DNA of 64,000 nucleotides, taken from positions 62,001 through 126,000 of the forward strand of contig NZ_CAJZCE010000003.1 of NCBI RefSeq assembly GCF_914768025.1, written 5' to 3'. The stretch is from Snodgrassella gandavensis. Lineage in GTDB: Bacteria; Pseudomonadota; Gammaproteobacteria; Burkholderiales; Neisseriaceae. Under the pieces are notes generated by a model. It worked only from the letters and a program-made list of their open reading frames with translations. It did not search any database and was not told the origin of the DNA. Numbering within the stretch: position 1 is the first letter of the stretch; each line of letters starts with the position of its first letter. Shown piece after piece: positions 17,537 to 27,538 of this stretch. The position numbers were made by a program, and so were the translations under genes.

Positions 17537-17860
17537 ATCCTAAATTTATATCAGCCATACTGCACTTTTGAAAAAAATTTCCTTGTCCATATTGATAAAC
17601 AAATAGTTATATATTACCTTATCATTTTCACTAAAGTCTTTTACTGTATTTCTGCTAAGGTTCAAACAATAATCACTTTTATACTACAATCGATGAATAG
17701 AAATTTTTTACACACGAAATATGTATTTTTAATCGCAAAAGCAACCATGAAACCGTAAAATAGCTTAAATAATGAATATTTTTTTGCTTGAAATCTTATT
17801 TTTCAACGCTATGTACAGTAAAGTAAGTTTTAACATGTTAGATATGGAAGTATCCAAGTG
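17537..17860. other. AT-rich gap upstream of the Tim44-domain gene
   Basis: About 320 bases with no gene seen. An open frame that runs through the hairpin at 17.5 kb has a TTG start and no coding character. The promoter of the downstream gene should lie here. Confidence 0.45.
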
Positions 17861-18958
17861 ATGGACAATCGAAAATTACGTTATATTGCTTCTGCGGTTA
17901 TTCTCAGCCTGACTCTGAGTCCACTAGCTGAAGCCAAACGAATCGGTGGTGGTAGTAATCGCGGTATGTCGCGTTCGAACTACTCTAGCTCATACAGCAG
18001 CCCATCTTATCAATCCAGCCGCAACAACTATGCTAATTCATCCTCAAGCCGGCTTGGTGGAGGCAATAATGCGGGCATGTCGCGCTCTTATTCCAATTCA
18101 GGACGCAGCGACTATCGCAACAACAATCAGAACAGTTATTCTAACCAGCCTCAGCCGCGTGGAAACAGCACCGGCCGGGTAATTGGTGCGGGCGTAGCTG
18201 GTGCAGCTATTGGCGCACTGGCAGGCCATGCAATGGCTAACCATAACCAGCCACAATCAGGTGCGCCGGCAGCAAGCACTGAAGCCAACTACAACGATTC
18301 CAATACAGGTGAGACAGCAGTTACCCCTTCTGCTAACGCCGATCAGCAATTGACACAACCACAACGTAAAAGCGGGTTTAGCTGGATATGGTTACTGATT
18401 ATCGCATTTGGTGGTTTTTATCTGTATCGCCGTTTTGCCAGCAAAAAAAATAATCAGGCAAATACACCTTACAGTAATCATCAGAATTCCAGCGATTTCA
18501 CTTCTCTCAATAATAACAGTAATAGTAGCCGTACCAATATATTTGGTCAGAATCTTGCTGCTAATGGCAATACGATGCAAACCAACATGACAGGTATGGC
18601 AGACGGAAGTAATCTGGAGGCATTCCTACGCTTTGCCCGCCAGCGCTTTAATCATGTGCAATCAATGAATAATGCTTCTAATCTGGAAGAAATCCGCCGC
18701 TACTTTACACCAGAAATGTTTGCTGATGTCCGTAATGATATTATCAACAATCAGGATACTGCTGAATTTAGTAATCTAAATGCTGATCTTGTAGACAGCA
18801 CTCAGGAAAACGGCCAGTACATTGCCAGCGTACGTTTTAGTGGTTTGGTAAGTGAGGAGCTGGGCAGTGCACAGCAACCTTTCAGCGAGGTATGGCATTT
18901 TGTCAAACCTGTAGGCAGCCAGCAGGACTGGTTAATCGCTGGAATTCAGCAGGATTAA
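17861..18958 (+). CDS. Tim44-like domain protein, Ser/Asn/Gly-rich, membrane-anchored
   Basis: A 365-residue protein. Residues 1-26 form a signal peptide ending SPLAEA, followed by a low-complexity Ser/Asn/Tyr/Gly/Arg region (residues ~27-105) with two RIGGGSN/RLGGGNN-GMSRS repeats. A Gly/Ala-rich hydrophobic stretch follows (RVIGAGVAGAAIGALAGHAM), then an Ala/Thr linker and a true transmembrane helix at about residues 170-189 (FSWIWLLIIAFGGFYLYRR). The C-terminal ~120 residues are the Tim44/TIM-like domain (LEAFLRFARQRFNHVQ...GLVSEELG...FSEVWHFVKP). Similar proteins are widespread in beta-proteobacteria with unknown function. GGAAG lies ten bases before the ATG; a terminator follows. Confidence 0.87.
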   Translation: MDNRKLRYIASAVILSLTLSPLAEAKRIGGGSNRGMSRSNYSSSYSSPSYQSSRNNYANSSSSRLGGGNNAGMSRSYSNSGRSDYRNNNQNSYSNQPQPRGNSTGRVIGAGVAGAAIGALAGHAMANHNQPQSGAPAASTEANYNDSNTGETAVTPSANADQQLTQPQRKSGFSWIWLLIIAFGGFYLYRRFASKKNNQANTPYSNHQNSSDFTSLNNNSNSSRTNIFGQNLAANGNTMQTNMTGMADGSNLEAFLRFARQRFNHVQSMNNASNLEEIRRYFTPEMFADVRNDIINNQDTAEFSNLNADLVDSTQENGQYIASVRFSGLVSEELGSAQQPFSEVWHFVKPVGSQQDWLIAGIQQD

Positions 18959-18973
18959 TCATTACTCCTATGT

Positions 18974-19005
18974 AAAAAGCACTGATTGAATCAGTGCTTT
19001 TTATT
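18974..19005 (+). terminator. Rho-independent terminator of the Tim44-domain gene
   Basis: AAAAAGCACTGATT and AATCAGTGCTTTTT form a 14-pair stem around a single G, with the T-run in the 3' arm, 15 bases after the stop codon. The flanking A-run makes it potentially bidirectional. Confidence 0.85.
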
Positions 19006-19148
19006 TGCATCAGATAGCTTTGCGGAGATTAAATGCCGTACTAAAAGCATGTTAGGTTGGGGCTCATCAAAATTATACCCGTTACTAGCATTCTCAATCA
19101 CAGAAGCTGCGTAACGCCGATTGAACAAATCACCAATGCGTATCATTA
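18991..19148 (-). pseudogene. Possible C-terminal scrap of an outer-membrane receptor
   Basis: On the minus strand about 50 codons read IRIGDLFNRRYAASVIENAS, then GYNFDEPQPNMLLVRHLISA and KLSDANKKH before a stop inside the terminator stem. The NLF-x-RRYA pattern followed by a beta-strand near the terminus is reminiscent of TonB-dependent receptor C-termini. No receptor body lies upstream, so if real this is a truncated remnant. The resemblance is short and uncertain. Confidence 0.28.
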
Positions 19149-19553
19149 CTGGGCACCCTACCCCGATAGCCTATTCTTAGCGACTACTGGCTGACATCTA
19201 ATAGTATGTGTTTATAATAATCACTATTAGTGTCATTGATCTATACTCTATTTATTTCTGATAAGACTTATCTAGATTACTGCTGTAGTAATACCTCCTA
19301 CAATACCGATGCATTTTTGCATTCGCTATACTCAGCTATCGCTTGCGGCAATTTTGTCGCATCAGTCGTATTGCCAAGCATTTGTGACACTATCACTAGT
19401 CGGTTCGGCTGCATCACTGAACGCAGATAAAGATCTATATTTAAGCACAAATTCAGACTTCAGCATAAAACAAATCCAGAAAAATAAAAAGATTTTTACC
19501 GCCGAAATAGAACATTGCACTCAGTAAACAGATTTATTAACGCAATCAAGCAT
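19149..19553. other. Stretch without a convincing gene
   Basis: Two short plus-strand frames overlap here. One, 19309-19527 (72 residues), opens with a hydrophobic, signal-like MHFCIRYTQLSLAAIL and a charged end, but has no ribosome binding site or known relatives, and may be chance or a decayed gene. I do not call it. Confidence 0.35.
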
Positions 19554-19587
19554 AAAAAAATGCTGTCCGTTATCAGCCAGACAGCAT
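19554..19587 (-). terminator. Terminator of the cardiolipin synthase gene
   Basis: On the minus strand ATGCTGTC and GACAGCAT form an eight-pair stem with a 12-base loop, followed by a run of T residues (seven A on the plus strand). It begins about 20 bases after the cls stop codon. Confidence 0.82.
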
Positions 19588-19607
19588 CTTCATATCTTTA
19601 TCCAGTC

Positions 19608-21101
19608 CTACAACAATGGGCCAAACAGGCGCACTGTATTTTCCACCAGCCCCCACCATTTTGAACGCGCCTGCCATGCCTTGAGTTCAATAAATTCACA
19701 GTCACGCAGATAGCCGTTCTGTAATGCGACCACTGACTCAGTCATACCTTCATCGTAAATTGCCAGACTAATTTCCATATTCAGATAAAAGCTGCGCATA
19801 TCCATGTTTACGGTACCAAACAGGGTGTAATCGCTATCCACTGTTAAAGTTTTGGCATGTAACAACCCGCCCTTAAACAGAGCGATTTTGACTCCGGCCT
19901 GTAACAACATCGGGTAATACGCACGTGAAGCATATTTCACCAGTTTGGAATCGACTGCTTCCGGTACAATCAGCGTAACGTCGACACCACGGGTAGCTGC
20001 TGTAGTCAGAGCCAGCAGCAAAGCATCATCTGGAACAAAATAAGGCGTAGTAATGATAATCCGGCGCGTGGCGGCATGAATGGCATTGACAATTGTGTCA
20101 TAAATAACCGGGCTGCCCTGTTCGGGCGCAGACGGAATGACTTGCACCACGATGCCATTCTGTTCCTGTTGGGCAACCTGTAAATTATGCATAAGCGCCT
20201 GTTTACCATAGCTATCCACCCATTGCTGCACCTGCATCAGATTGGATTCAGTCTCTACCGCCATATCACCGGCAAAAACTGCTGCCAGCGGCTGTACCAG
20301 ACTACCCTCACAACGCATCATGACATCTACCCATTGTCCGACACCGGCATTTTTTTTGAAATAACGCGGATCCACCAGATTAAAACTACCGGTGTAGCCT
20401 ATTTTCTGATCTATCACTGCAATTTTGCGATGATTGCGCAAATCTGCCCGCACAAACAAAGTACGCCAGAGCTGAATAGGCAAAGCTTCAGTCAGGGTAA
20501 TACCAGCACTGCGCAAACGCTGCGGCCAGTCACTGCGCCAGAATCTGGCACTGCCAATACTGTCGACCAACATACTGGTTACCACACCGCGTTGTGCTGC
20601 TGCCATAGCATCGTTGAGTAATGCGATAATTTCACCCTGAGGATCAACAATATAAAATGCCAGCAGACAGCTAGTTTTAGCCTGCTGAATATCATGGCGG
20701 ATAGCAGTGATAATTTCCTCATCATTGGTAATCAGAGTGAGATGATTGTACTCCGTCGCTTCAAAACCAGTTTTATCAGCTGCAATCAGGCTGATACCAT
20801 GATAGCGTGCATTCAGGCCACTACAGGCATGCTGGTTAAAATCATGCAAATACGTTTCACTAAATCCCTGATAGAACTTCACCAGTTCATGCTGCCGGCG
20901 CAAACGACGCGAACCTAGCCTTGGTTCCCCAATCAATAAATAGCCCACGGCACCAACTAGAGGAAAAGCCATCAACATCAAAATCCACGCAACAGATACA
21001 CCCGTATTACGCTGGTGGTACAACACCCGTACCACCAGCACGGTTACCACCGCCACGTGTAACACAACAATCAATTCTGCCCACGGTATATTATGTAACA
21101 T
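19608..21101 (-). CDS. cls: Cardiolipin synthase
   Basis: A 497-residue membrane enzyme that makes cardiolipin from two phosphatidylglycerol molecules. Two hydrophobic N-terminal helices (residues ~8-27 and ~37-58) with the PLDNc segment YLLIGEPRLGSRR precede two phospholipase D domains, each with an HKD motif: HRKIAVIDQKIGYTGSFN at about 225-242 and HAKTLTVDSDYTLFGTVNMD at about 410-430. The longest frame opens with TTG; the ATG three codons later, nine bases after AGG, is chosen. It is monocistronic, separated by 200 bases from hemE and closed by its own terminator. Confidence 0.94.
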   Translation of the reverse strand: MLHNIPWAELIVVLHVAVVTVLVVRVLYHQRNTGVSVAWILMLMAFPLVGAVGYLLIGEPRLGSRRLRRQHELVKFYQGFSETYLHDFNQHACSGLNARYHGISLIAADKTGFEATEYNHLTLITNDEEIITAIRHDIQQAKTSCLLAFYIVDPQGEIIALLNDAMAAAQRGVVTSMLVDSIGSARFWRSDWPQRLRSAGITLTEALPIQLWRTLFVRADLRNHRKIAVIDQKIGYTGSFNLVDPRYFKKNAGVGQWVDVMMRCEGSLVQPLAAVFAGDMAVETESNLMQVQQWVDSYGKQALMHNLQVAQQEQNGIVVQVIPSAPEQGSPVIYDTIVNAIHAATRRIIITTPYFVPDDALLLALTTAATRGVDVTLIVPEAVDSKLVKYASRAYYPMLLQAGVKIALFKGGLLHAKTLTVDSDYTLFGTVNMDMRSFYLNMEISLAIYDEGMTESVVALQNGYLRDCEFIELKAWQARSKWWGLVENTVRLFGPLL

Positions 21102-21307
21102 ATAAGCCAACCTGTTGTTTCTGAAACCATCAGATACGGTAAATTATAAAGAGATAAGTAGATAATCTGAAAAAACAATTACAATACAGGCCAGACAAAA
21201 AATTCTGGCAGGTACAGAAAATATATCCTGTGCCTGCCGTAATAATAGGCTGTATTCGCCTGAATTATCTGTTTTAACTGGTCATTCGTTTGCCAATATA
21301 GCAGCAA

Positions 21308-22372
21308 TTAATTTTGATGGTATTCAACTGACAAACGATGTACTGCATCTACTGCAAACTTCACCATTTCCGGATCAGTAAACTGATTAATACCATGTCC
21401 GAGATTAAATACATGTCCACTGCCTGCACCATAAGCAGCCAGCAAACGCTTAATTTCACATTCAATACTTTCAGAAGTACCAAATAATGCCAGCGGATCC
21501 AAATTACCCTGTAAGGCCACCCGCTGCCCTACCTGATGGCGAGCCTGATGCAAATTAACCGTCCAGTCCACACCCAAAGCATCAACGTCTAGTGCAGCCA
21601 GTTGTTCCAGCCATTGCCCGCCGCCCTTAGTAAATACAATCACAGGCACTCGTCGTCCATCTGCCTCACGCTGTAAACCAGACACCACCTGTTGCAGATA
21701 AAATAAATCAAACTCCCGAAATGCAGCATCGCTGAGAACACCACCCCAAGTGTCAAAAATCTGTACAGTCTGAGCACCCGCAGCAACCTGTTCATTCAGG
21801 TAGGCAGTTACTGCTTGCGCATTAATATCCAGTATCCGATGTAATAATTGCGGACGTTGATACAACATCGTTTTCAATAAACGAAAATCTCGGCTGCCTC
21901 CGCCTTCAATCATGTAACAGGCAAGAGTAAACGGACTGCCAGAAAAACCTATCAGTGGTACACGCCCATTCAACGCCAACCGTATACTACGCACTGCATC
22001 AAACACATAGCGCAAACGGCTCATATCAGGCACCTGTAAACGTGCCACATCCTGTTCATGCTGTAGCGGATGGGTAAATTTTGGTCCCTCACCTTCAACA
22101 AAGTGCAAACCCAACCCCATGGCATCTGGTACAGTCAGAATATCAGAAAACAGAATGGCAGCATCTAGCCTAAAGCGCTCCAGAGGCTGCAAGGTAACTT
22201 CTGTGGCCAATTCAGGATTATGGCATAATGCCAGAAAGCTGCCAGCCTTTGCCCGTGTTGCTCGGTATTCCGGTAAATAACGCCCTGCCTGCCGCATCAG
22301 CCATACCGGTGTATAGTCTACCGGCTGTTTCAGTAAAGCACGTAAAAATGTATCGTTATGTAAAACTGCCAT
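21308..22372 (-). CDS. hemE: Uroporphyrinogen decarboxylase
   Basis: A 354-residue HemE, which removes four acetate carboxyls from uroporphyrinogen III to give coproporphyrinogen III in the cytosol. The signature [17 protein letters not shown] is at residues 21-37, including the two catalytic-pocket arginines, and [15 protein letters not shown] near 75-89 supplies the conserved Asp. [16 protein letters not shown] and IQIFDTWGG-like (VQIFDTWGG) segments are present. Length is typical. It starts 65 bases after the hemY stop on the same strand and may be transcribed with the hemCDXY cluster. A weak hairpin (GCCAGA/TCTGGC) lies about 100 bases downstream. Confidence 0.97.
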   Translation of the reverse strand: MAVLHNDTFLRALLKQPVDYTPVWLMRQAGRYLPEYRATRAKAGSFLALCHNPELATEVTLQPLERFRLDAAILFSDILTVPDAMGLGLHFVEGEGPKFTHPLQHEQDVARLQVPDMSRLRYVFDAVRSIRLALNGRVPLIGFSGSPFTLACYMIEGGGSRDFRLLKTMLYQRPQLLHRILDINAQAVTAYLNEQVAAGAQTVQIFDTWGGVLSDAAFREFDLFYLQQVVSGLQREADGRRVPVIVFTKGGGQWLEQLAALDVDALGVDWTVNLHQARHQVGQRVALQGNLDPLALFGTSESIECEIKRLLAAYGAGSGHVFNLGHGINQFTDPEMVKFAVDAVHRLSVEYHQN

Positions 22373-22437
22373 AATTAACCTCAGGCAGCTAGCACATTAA
22401 GCACTAACTGCCTGTTAAATCAAAACTAAACTAAAGA

Positions 22438-23637
22438 TTACAACTCATCATCACTGATGGTAGCTAATATCTGATTGCGTTGCTGCTCGGCAGCTTCGCT
22501 CTGGCCAGACTGCTCCAGCACCTTGGCCAGCAGCAATCTGGTCACATTATTATTGCGTGATTGCAAACTGGCTTCCAGATAGCTTTTAGCCTTACCCCAC
22601 AATTGCTGCTGGTAGCTCAATTCACCCATCAATAATAACAAATCCGGGTCTTGCGGCCGCTGCTGCAACCACTTATCCGCCGTTACCATATTCTTTTGTT
22701 GCTCTTTGCCGCTTAAATACTGGTTGGCCTGATTAAAAGCAGGTAGCAGTGCCGCATCATGGGTACGCGGATAATATTTTTTTACCCACTTCAATGCCTG
22801 AGCATACATGCCTAGCTGAAGATATTTTTCCACAATATCCACACTAAGTGTGCTTTCCTGCTCATCTACCGGTATTAACTTGAGACTGTTTTTCAGTTCA
22901 GCCGGGTCTTTGGCTTCTGTCAGTAATTGCCGATAAGCCCAGCAACGGTAGTGTAGCTGTTCACTGTCACTTAAAGCACCTGCACGGGTTAATTTGTCAA
23001 CCTGCTGCAATACTCCCTGTGCATTACGCTGTTCCCAGTCATAACGTAATTGCAGCTTAACCAGCCGGGTTAAATTCGGGTTGATTTTAGCTGCAGCATC
23101 CAGAGCATTTTTTGCCTGTTGATCATTGTGCTGTGCCAATGCAGATTGTGCCAGCAACAGATAGCGGGATAGCTGCTGTTTTTGCGGCAGTTTGGCAACA
23201 TCATTCAAATATCGGTCACGGGTTGTGATGTCATCCATCTGATCTGCACTGTGCGCAGCCAGTAATAATGCCAAAGCACGGCTGTGCTGCCCCTGCTTGT
23301 TGCGTAACACCCGTTCTGCCTCACGTGCGGCAAACTGGAATCGTCCTTCAAAATAAGCCAGACCAGCATGATTCAATGCCGTTTCAACCTGATGACGCTG
23401 ATGATTAATACGCCAGTGCTGCCAATGTCCGGGCAGATGCATAAACCCCATAACAATGCGTAACAGAATATTCAGCAACACCACAGCTAACAGAATAATA
23501 CCAATAAAAAGCTGCAAATTAATGCGTACCAGAGTCTGCTCTACCACAATGTATACATCACCACTGTAATATTTCGCACCCAGTACCACAGCAACCGCAA
23601 CAGTGAACAGAACAATCAACCATAACAAAGATCTCAT
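22438..23637 (-). CDS. hemY: HemY-like membrane TPR protein
   Basis: A 399-residue inner-membrane protein with two N-terminal helices (residues ~3-20 and ~42-63) and a soluble, Gln-rich tetratricopeptide repeat region over the rest, visible as repeated A-x-x-L-x-x-A patterns (ALALLLAAHSADQ, ALDAAAKINPNLTRL, LLLLMGELSYQQQLWGKAKSYLEASL). Proteobacterial HemY proteins of this type are encoded with haem genes but are not the protoporphyrinogen oxidase of the same name; their role is unproven, perhaps scaffolding haem enzymes. Its ATG overlaps the hemX stop (ATGA), showing tight translational coupling. Confidence 0.93.
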   Translation of the reverse strand: MRSLLWLIVLFTVAVAVVLGAKYYSGDVYIVVEQTLVRINLQLFIGIILLAVVLLNILLRIVMGFMHLPGHWQHWRINHQRHQVETALNHAGLAYFEGRFQFAAREAERVLRNKQGQHSRALALLLAAHSADQMDDITTRDRYLNDVAKLPQKQQLSRYLLLAQSALAQHNDQQAKNALDAAAKINPNLTRLVKLQLRYDWEQRNAQGVLQQVDKLTRAGALSDSEQLHYRCWAYRQLLTEAKDPAELKNSLKLIPVDEQESTLSVDIVEKYLQLGMYAQALKWVKKYYPRTHDAALLPAFNQANQYLSGKEQQKNMVTADKWLQQRPQDPDLLLLMGELSYQQQLWGKAKSYLEASLQSRNNNVTRLLLAKVLEQSGQSEAAEQQRNQILATISDDEL

Positions 23638-25022
23638 AATGTATCTTCTCCCTGCTCAGAAGAGGCTGCGGACACATTATTACTGTTTTCCAGGCTAGCC
23701 GGCCTTTCAGAATGTAAAGCTGATGGAGTAGATGCACCACTGGTAGCAGAAGCACTTACATCCGGCAACGCCGTAGACATATCCATTCCCGACTGATTCT
23801 GATATTCACGTACAGCAGCCAGACTAGCAGACAAATTACTGTCCTGATTGGTCTGTACATTAAGCATTTTTAATTGCATCAGCTCTTTCAGCCATGATTG
23901 TGTTGCCACTGAGCTACCATCGAAATACTGTTTTACTGTCGCTTCGGCGCCATTTAGATCAGCAACATACACTTCACCACGACGCTGAATCAGTGCAATA
24001 CGAGCATCAAGTAAACGCAGACGCAGATTTTCACGCACAAAATATATCTGCTCTGGTGACATCAGCATCGAATCATTATGATTGATATGACGTACTTCTA
24101 CCATGCCGCGCAGAGAGTGCATAGTAGTTTGCCAGGTACGTTGCCACCATGAAGCATTCGGATTAATTGTTGCAGTAGCCGGAACAGTACCTGGCTTTAA
24201 CTGACCATCTACTACCAAAGGCAAGCCGGCAACGGCTGATTCCAGACGATTCAGGCGTAAAGAAGCACTGGCCGTGTCCAGATATGGACGGCTTTTCAGG
24301 TTTTCCAAGTCACTGCTGATGGCTTTTTTGATTGGCAATAATTGTGGCTGATCAAAACGTGATAAACGGTTATCCAGATTTTCGAGCACATTTACGGCCA
24401 CCGGCACATTGCCAGAAATCAATAACTGCTGCGAAGCCAGATTAAGCGTAGCTTCAATTTCATCCACCAGCCAGTCCGTGCGACTTTTCACTAGCTCCTG
24501 ATAGGCACGGGTAAGACGGTCAACATTCTCACCCTGAGTTTTTTGCTGCGATTGCAGCTCCTGCAACTGTCGACTTAATCCATCAATGCGTGCCAGGCCT
24601 GTTTCTACAGTAGCCGCAGTTTTGCTGGCATCAATACCAGCATTATCGATTTTATGATCAAATTGCAGCTGCTGGGTTTTAAGCTGGTTCTGGCCTTCAA
24701 CAAATAAAAAGCCACTGGCTCCTAATGCCAGTAAAGATAATACCAGAGCCCCCAGCGCAATCCCTTTACCCGAACCGGAATGTTGCTGTTTTACAGAAGT
24801 TGACTGGCTGGGTACATTGGGTGCAGACATACCTGATCCTGTGTTGTTTTTTTGAAAATCCGTAGTTTGATGTACGGTATCTTTATCTTTACCTGTACTT
24901 TCAGCAGCCGCAGAAGTAGCCGATTCTGGAGGTGCACTAACCTCACCCTGTTTATTCACCAGTAATGGCTGCTTCCCCTGTTCTGGAGGCTGGCTAGACT
25001 GTGCATCTTGTTGTTCACTCAT
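23634..25022 (-). CDS. hemX: HemX-like membrane protein
   Basis: A 462-residue protein with a Ser/Gln/Pro-rich cytosolic leader of about 85 residues, one transmembrane helix (IALGALVLSLLALGASGFLFV, residues ~89-109), a coiled-coil region at about 115-170 (LKTQQLQFDHKID...LSRQLQELQSQQK), and a periplasmic HemX domain with LVDEIEATLNLASQQLLISG and WWQRTWQTTMHSLRGMVEVR. Often labelled uroporphyrinogen-III C-methyltransferase, but it lacks the methyltransferase fold; its function is unknown. The C-terminus is a low-complexity Ser/Ala/Thr tail. It starts 52 bases after hemD and overlaps hemY by four bases. Confidence 0.92.
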   Translation of the reverse strand: MSEQQDAQSSQPPEQGKQPLLVNKQGEVSAPPESATSAAAESTGKDKDTVHQTTDFQKNNTGSGMSAPNVPSQSTSVKQQHSGSGKGIALGALVLSLLALGASGFLFVEGQNQLKTQQLQFDHKIDNAGIDASKTAATVETGLARIDGLSRQLQELQSQQKTQGENVDRLTRAYQELVKSRTDWLVDEIEATLNLASQQLLISGNVPVAVNVLENLDNRLSRFDQPQLLPIKKAISSDLENLKSRPYLDTASASLRLNRLESAVAGLPLVVDGQLKPGTVPATATINPNASWWQRTWQTTMHSLRGMVEVRHINHNDSMLMSPEQIYFVRENLRLRLLDARIALIQRRGEVYVADLNGAEATVKQYFDGSSVATQSWLKELMQLKMLNVQTNQDSNLSASLAAVREYQNQSGMDMSTALPDVSASATSGASTPSALHSERPASLENSNNVSAASSEQGEDTL

Positions 25023-25074
25023 TCGGTATACTCCCTACATAATAATTGGGATAAACAGCACTCCTGCGCCACTA

Positions 25075-25806
25075 TCAAAGCGTGCTGTGAGAATGCAAAA
25101 ATTCCAATCCACGGTATAAATCCGTTACCAGTAGTGTCGAAACACCATACTCTGTTAACGCGGTTGCTATGCGCGGATGGTGAACTAAGTATAACAAGCT
25201 TTTGCTAACTGCGTACAAATCTGGCGGCAACTGCATAAACCATGCCTGCACAGCTGCGGTTGTCGTCATGTAAACCGCCTTCAAACTTCCCTGCTGTGCC
25301 TGTTGTGTTAATACTGACCAATCAACTGGCTGCGGCTGGCGCAGGTACACCTCAGCGACTTCAATCTGCCAGCCCTGCTGATGCAATTGATTAATGATCA
25401 AGTCACGTCCACCAACACCACGAATCAGCAGTAGCCTGCCTTTTTGTTGCTGCCACAAAGGTAAACGTAAAACTGCCTCACTATCATGTGCGTCACTGGG
25501 ATATAAAATTCGCTTGAATCCATAAGCAGCTAATGTTCTGGCTGTAGATGCCCCTACCGCCACATGCAGTAATTTTTCTGACTGAGAAACATATTTGGCC
25601 GCAATATGCACAGCACTTGGGCTAACCCAGAGAACTACATTCTCAACCAGACTTTGCAAAACTAACTGTTGTAAAACTGCCGGCCGTGGTTGCAACTGCT
25701 GATATTCAAGTAATAGCGGTATCCAGCCTGCGCGGATACAACAGTCTATATCAGCAGCCGCAGCCAATCGCGGGCGCATTAGTGCCAGACAGGGTTGAGC
25801 ATTCAT
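25075..25806 (-). CDS. hemD: Uroporphyrinogen-III synthase
   Basis: A 243-residue HemD, which cyclises hydroxymethylbilane with D-ring inversion. HemD sequences are poorly conserved, but the two-domain alpha/beta layout is visible. Support comes from [13 protein letters not shown] (residues ~59-71), [15 protein letters not shown] (~81-95), [31 protein letters not shown] (~126-156) and [13 protein letters not shown] (~175-187), all in the expected order. Its ATG overlaps the hemC stop (ATGA), so HemC and HemD are translationally coupled, as in many proteobacteria. HemX follows after 52 bases. Confidence 0.93.
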   Translation of the reverse strand: MNAQPCLALMRPRLAAAADIDCCIRAGWIPLLLEYQQLQPRPAVLQQLVLQSLVENVVLWVSPSAVHIAAKYVSQSEKLLHVAVGASTARTLAAYGFKRILYPSDAHDSEAVLRLPLWQQQKGRLLLIRGVGGRDLIINQLHQQGWQIEVAEVYLRQPQPVDWSVLTQQAQQGSLKAVYMTTTAAVQAWFMQLPPDLYAVSKSLLYLVHHPRIATALTEYGVSTLLVTDLYRGLEFLHSHSTL

Positions 25807-26735
25807 CGGGCAGATAATACGGCATTAATCAGCTGTTGTGCGCCCTGCTGGGCTAACTGCTGGGCAACCTTTAAACCAAGCAGCTTCGCCTCTTCCATGC
25901 TGGCCTGTGCACTGGCACGCAACACAGTTTTGCCATCAACAGAAGCAACCAAACCGCGCAACTCAAGCATGCCAAATTTTTCAGTACAATATGCAGCCAG
26001 AGGAACCTGACAGCTACCCCCCAAAACCTTTGCCATAGAACGTTCTGCTGTAACACAAGCTGCTGTAACAGGATGATGAAGTGCTTGCAGCAACGTCAGT
26101 AAATCCTGACGATGGGCTGCAACTTCAATTGCCAAGGCGCCCTGCCCAACAGCCGGCAACAATAAATTAGCCGGTAATATATTTCGGATACGCTCATCTA
26201 ATCCCAGCCGCTCAAGGCCGGCTGCCGCCAGAATAATTGCCGCATACTCCTGTCTATCCAATTTATCCAGACGCGTCTGCACATTCCCGCGCAAAGGCTT
26301 TACCTGCAAATGCGGATATCGCAACCGAATCTGCGCTTCACGACGCAGGCTGGAAGTACCCACTATCGCAGCGGCCGGCAAGTCAGCTAGGCTGGCATAT
26401 TGATGAGAAACAAAAGCATCCAACGGATTAGCACGCTTTGTTATAGCTGCCAGTACAAAGCCTTCTGGTAATTGCATGGGTACATCTTTTAGAGAATGAA
26501 CGGCAATATCAGCAGTTTCCTGCTGTAAAGCCAACTCAAGCTCTTTGATAAACAGCCCCTTACCACCTATTTTTGATAAAGACTGATGCAATATCTGATC
26601 GCCTCGGGTCGTCATACCCCGAATATCAACAGATAAATCAGGGTACACCGTTTGAAGACATTGCTGCACATAACGTGCCTGCCACATGGCCAGAGCACTT
26701 TCACGACTGGCAATGACTAAATTTTTATTTGTCAT
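25803..26735 (-). CDS. hemC: Porphobilinogen deaminase (hydroxymethylbilane synthase)
   Basis: A 310-residue HemC, which links four porphobilinogens into hydroxymethylbilane on a covalent dipyrromethane cofactor. The cofactor cysteine is C242 in [11 protein letters not shown], the same number as in E. coli. Other hallmarks are [13 protein letters not shown] at residues 8-20, the catalytic-Asp segment [13 protein letters not shown] from 81, [12 protein letters not shown] from 125 and [13 protein letters not shown] from 148. The longest frame begins with TTG; the ATG four codons inside gives the usual N-terminus. The gene lies 66 bases after the sirtuin gene. Confidence 0.97.
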   Translation of the reverse strand: MTNKNLVIASRESALAMWQARYVQQCLQTVYPDLSVDIRGMTTRGDQILHQSLSKIGGKGLFIKELELALQQETADIAVHSLKDVPMQLPEGFVLAAITKRANPLDAFVSHQYASLADLPAAAIVGTSSLRREAQIRLRYPHLQVKPLRGNVQTRLDKLDRQEYAAIILAAAGLERLGLDERIRNILPANLLLPAVGQGALAIEVAAHRQDLLTLLQALHHPVTAACVTAERSMAKVLGGSCQVPLAAYCTEKFGMLELRGLVASVDGKTVLRASAQASMEEAKLLGLKVAQQLAQQGAQQLINAVLSAR

Positions 26736-26801
26736 ACTGATACACAAGAATCAAGAAAATCAGAGCTGAAATTTTAGCACTAACTAGAGAAAGTACAGAT
26801 T

Positions 26802-27536
26802 TTAATCACCCCTATTCAGACAGGATAAAGAATGTGCTTCAGCACGCCGCAACAATTCACTAACCAAACTACTCACACCTGCCTGCGCTGATGCACGAAT
26901 AAACTGGACATGTTGCAAACCTTCATTCGGCTGTGGATCAATCAGAAAAATTTCTGCATCTGGCGGGATATACTGCACTAAACCGGCTGCTGGATAAACC
27001 TGTAAAGAAGTGCCGATAATTATCGCTATATCAGCAGCACGCATCAATTGTATTGCCGGCTCAATCATAGGCACTGCCTCACCAAACCAGACTATATGCG
27101 GCCGCATCAGGAATCCACTGGCGTCAACATCCGCCATGGTCTGATCAGAAAAACAGTCTACAATATAATTCTCATCGACACTGCTTCTGGCTTTTAATAG
27201 CTCACCATGTAAATGCAGTACATGACTACTACCAGCCCGCTCATGCAAATCATCTACATTTTGAGTAATAATATTTACATCATAGCCACTTTCCAGATGC
27301 CTTAAGGCAAGATGGGCGGCATTCGGTTGAACATTTTGCAACTGGCGCCGTAAACGATTATAAAAATCCAGCACTCGTAAAGGGTTGCGGGCAAAGGCCT
27401 CAGGTGTGGCCACATCTTCCACCCGTTCTCCATCCCACAAACCACCATGATTACGAAAAGTCTGTAAACCACTTTCAGCGCTAATGCCAGAACCTGTTAA
27501 AACAACTACCCGTTGCCTAGCTGAAGAAATAGACAT
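26802..27536 (-). CDS. Sirtuin-type NAD-dependent protein deacylase without the zinc cysteines
   Basis: A 244-residue Sir2 protein. NAD-binding motifs GSGISAESGL (residues 15-24) and TQNVDDLHERAG (91-102) and the catalytic H110 in LHGE are intact, so deacylase activity (lysine deacetylation or desuccinylation) is likely. After LHGE, where CobB proteins have two C-x-x-C pairs binding structural zinc, this protein reads LLKARSSVDENYIVDCFSD with a single cysteine, so the zinc site is absent. I associate such zinc-less forms mainly with Bacteroidetes sirtuins, which suggests, but does not prove, transfer. The ATG lies two bases after the argD stop, so the two are co-translated. Confidence 0.88.
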   Translation of the reverse strand: MSISSARQRVVVLTGSGISAESGLQTFRNHGGLWDGERVEDVATPEAFARNPLRVLDFYNRLRRQLQNVQPNAAHLALRHLESGYDVNIITQNVDDLHERAGSSHVLHLHGELLKARSSVDENYIVDCFSDQTMADVDASGFLMRPHIVWFGEAVPMIEPAIQLMRAADIAIIIGTSLQVYPAAGLVQYIPPDAEIFLIDPQPNEGLQHVQFIRASAQAGVSSLVSELLRRAEAHSLSCLNRGD

Positions 27537-27538
27537 GT

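Noticed and set aside
17477-17758. Plus-strand open frame of 93 residues
   Set aside because: It starts with TTG, runs through a terminator-like hairpin, has no ribosome binding site and shows AT-driven composition.
19309-19527. 72-residue frame with a signal-like start
   Set aside because: No ribosome binding site, no family resemblance, overlapping another frame of equal quality; left as an uncertain stretch.
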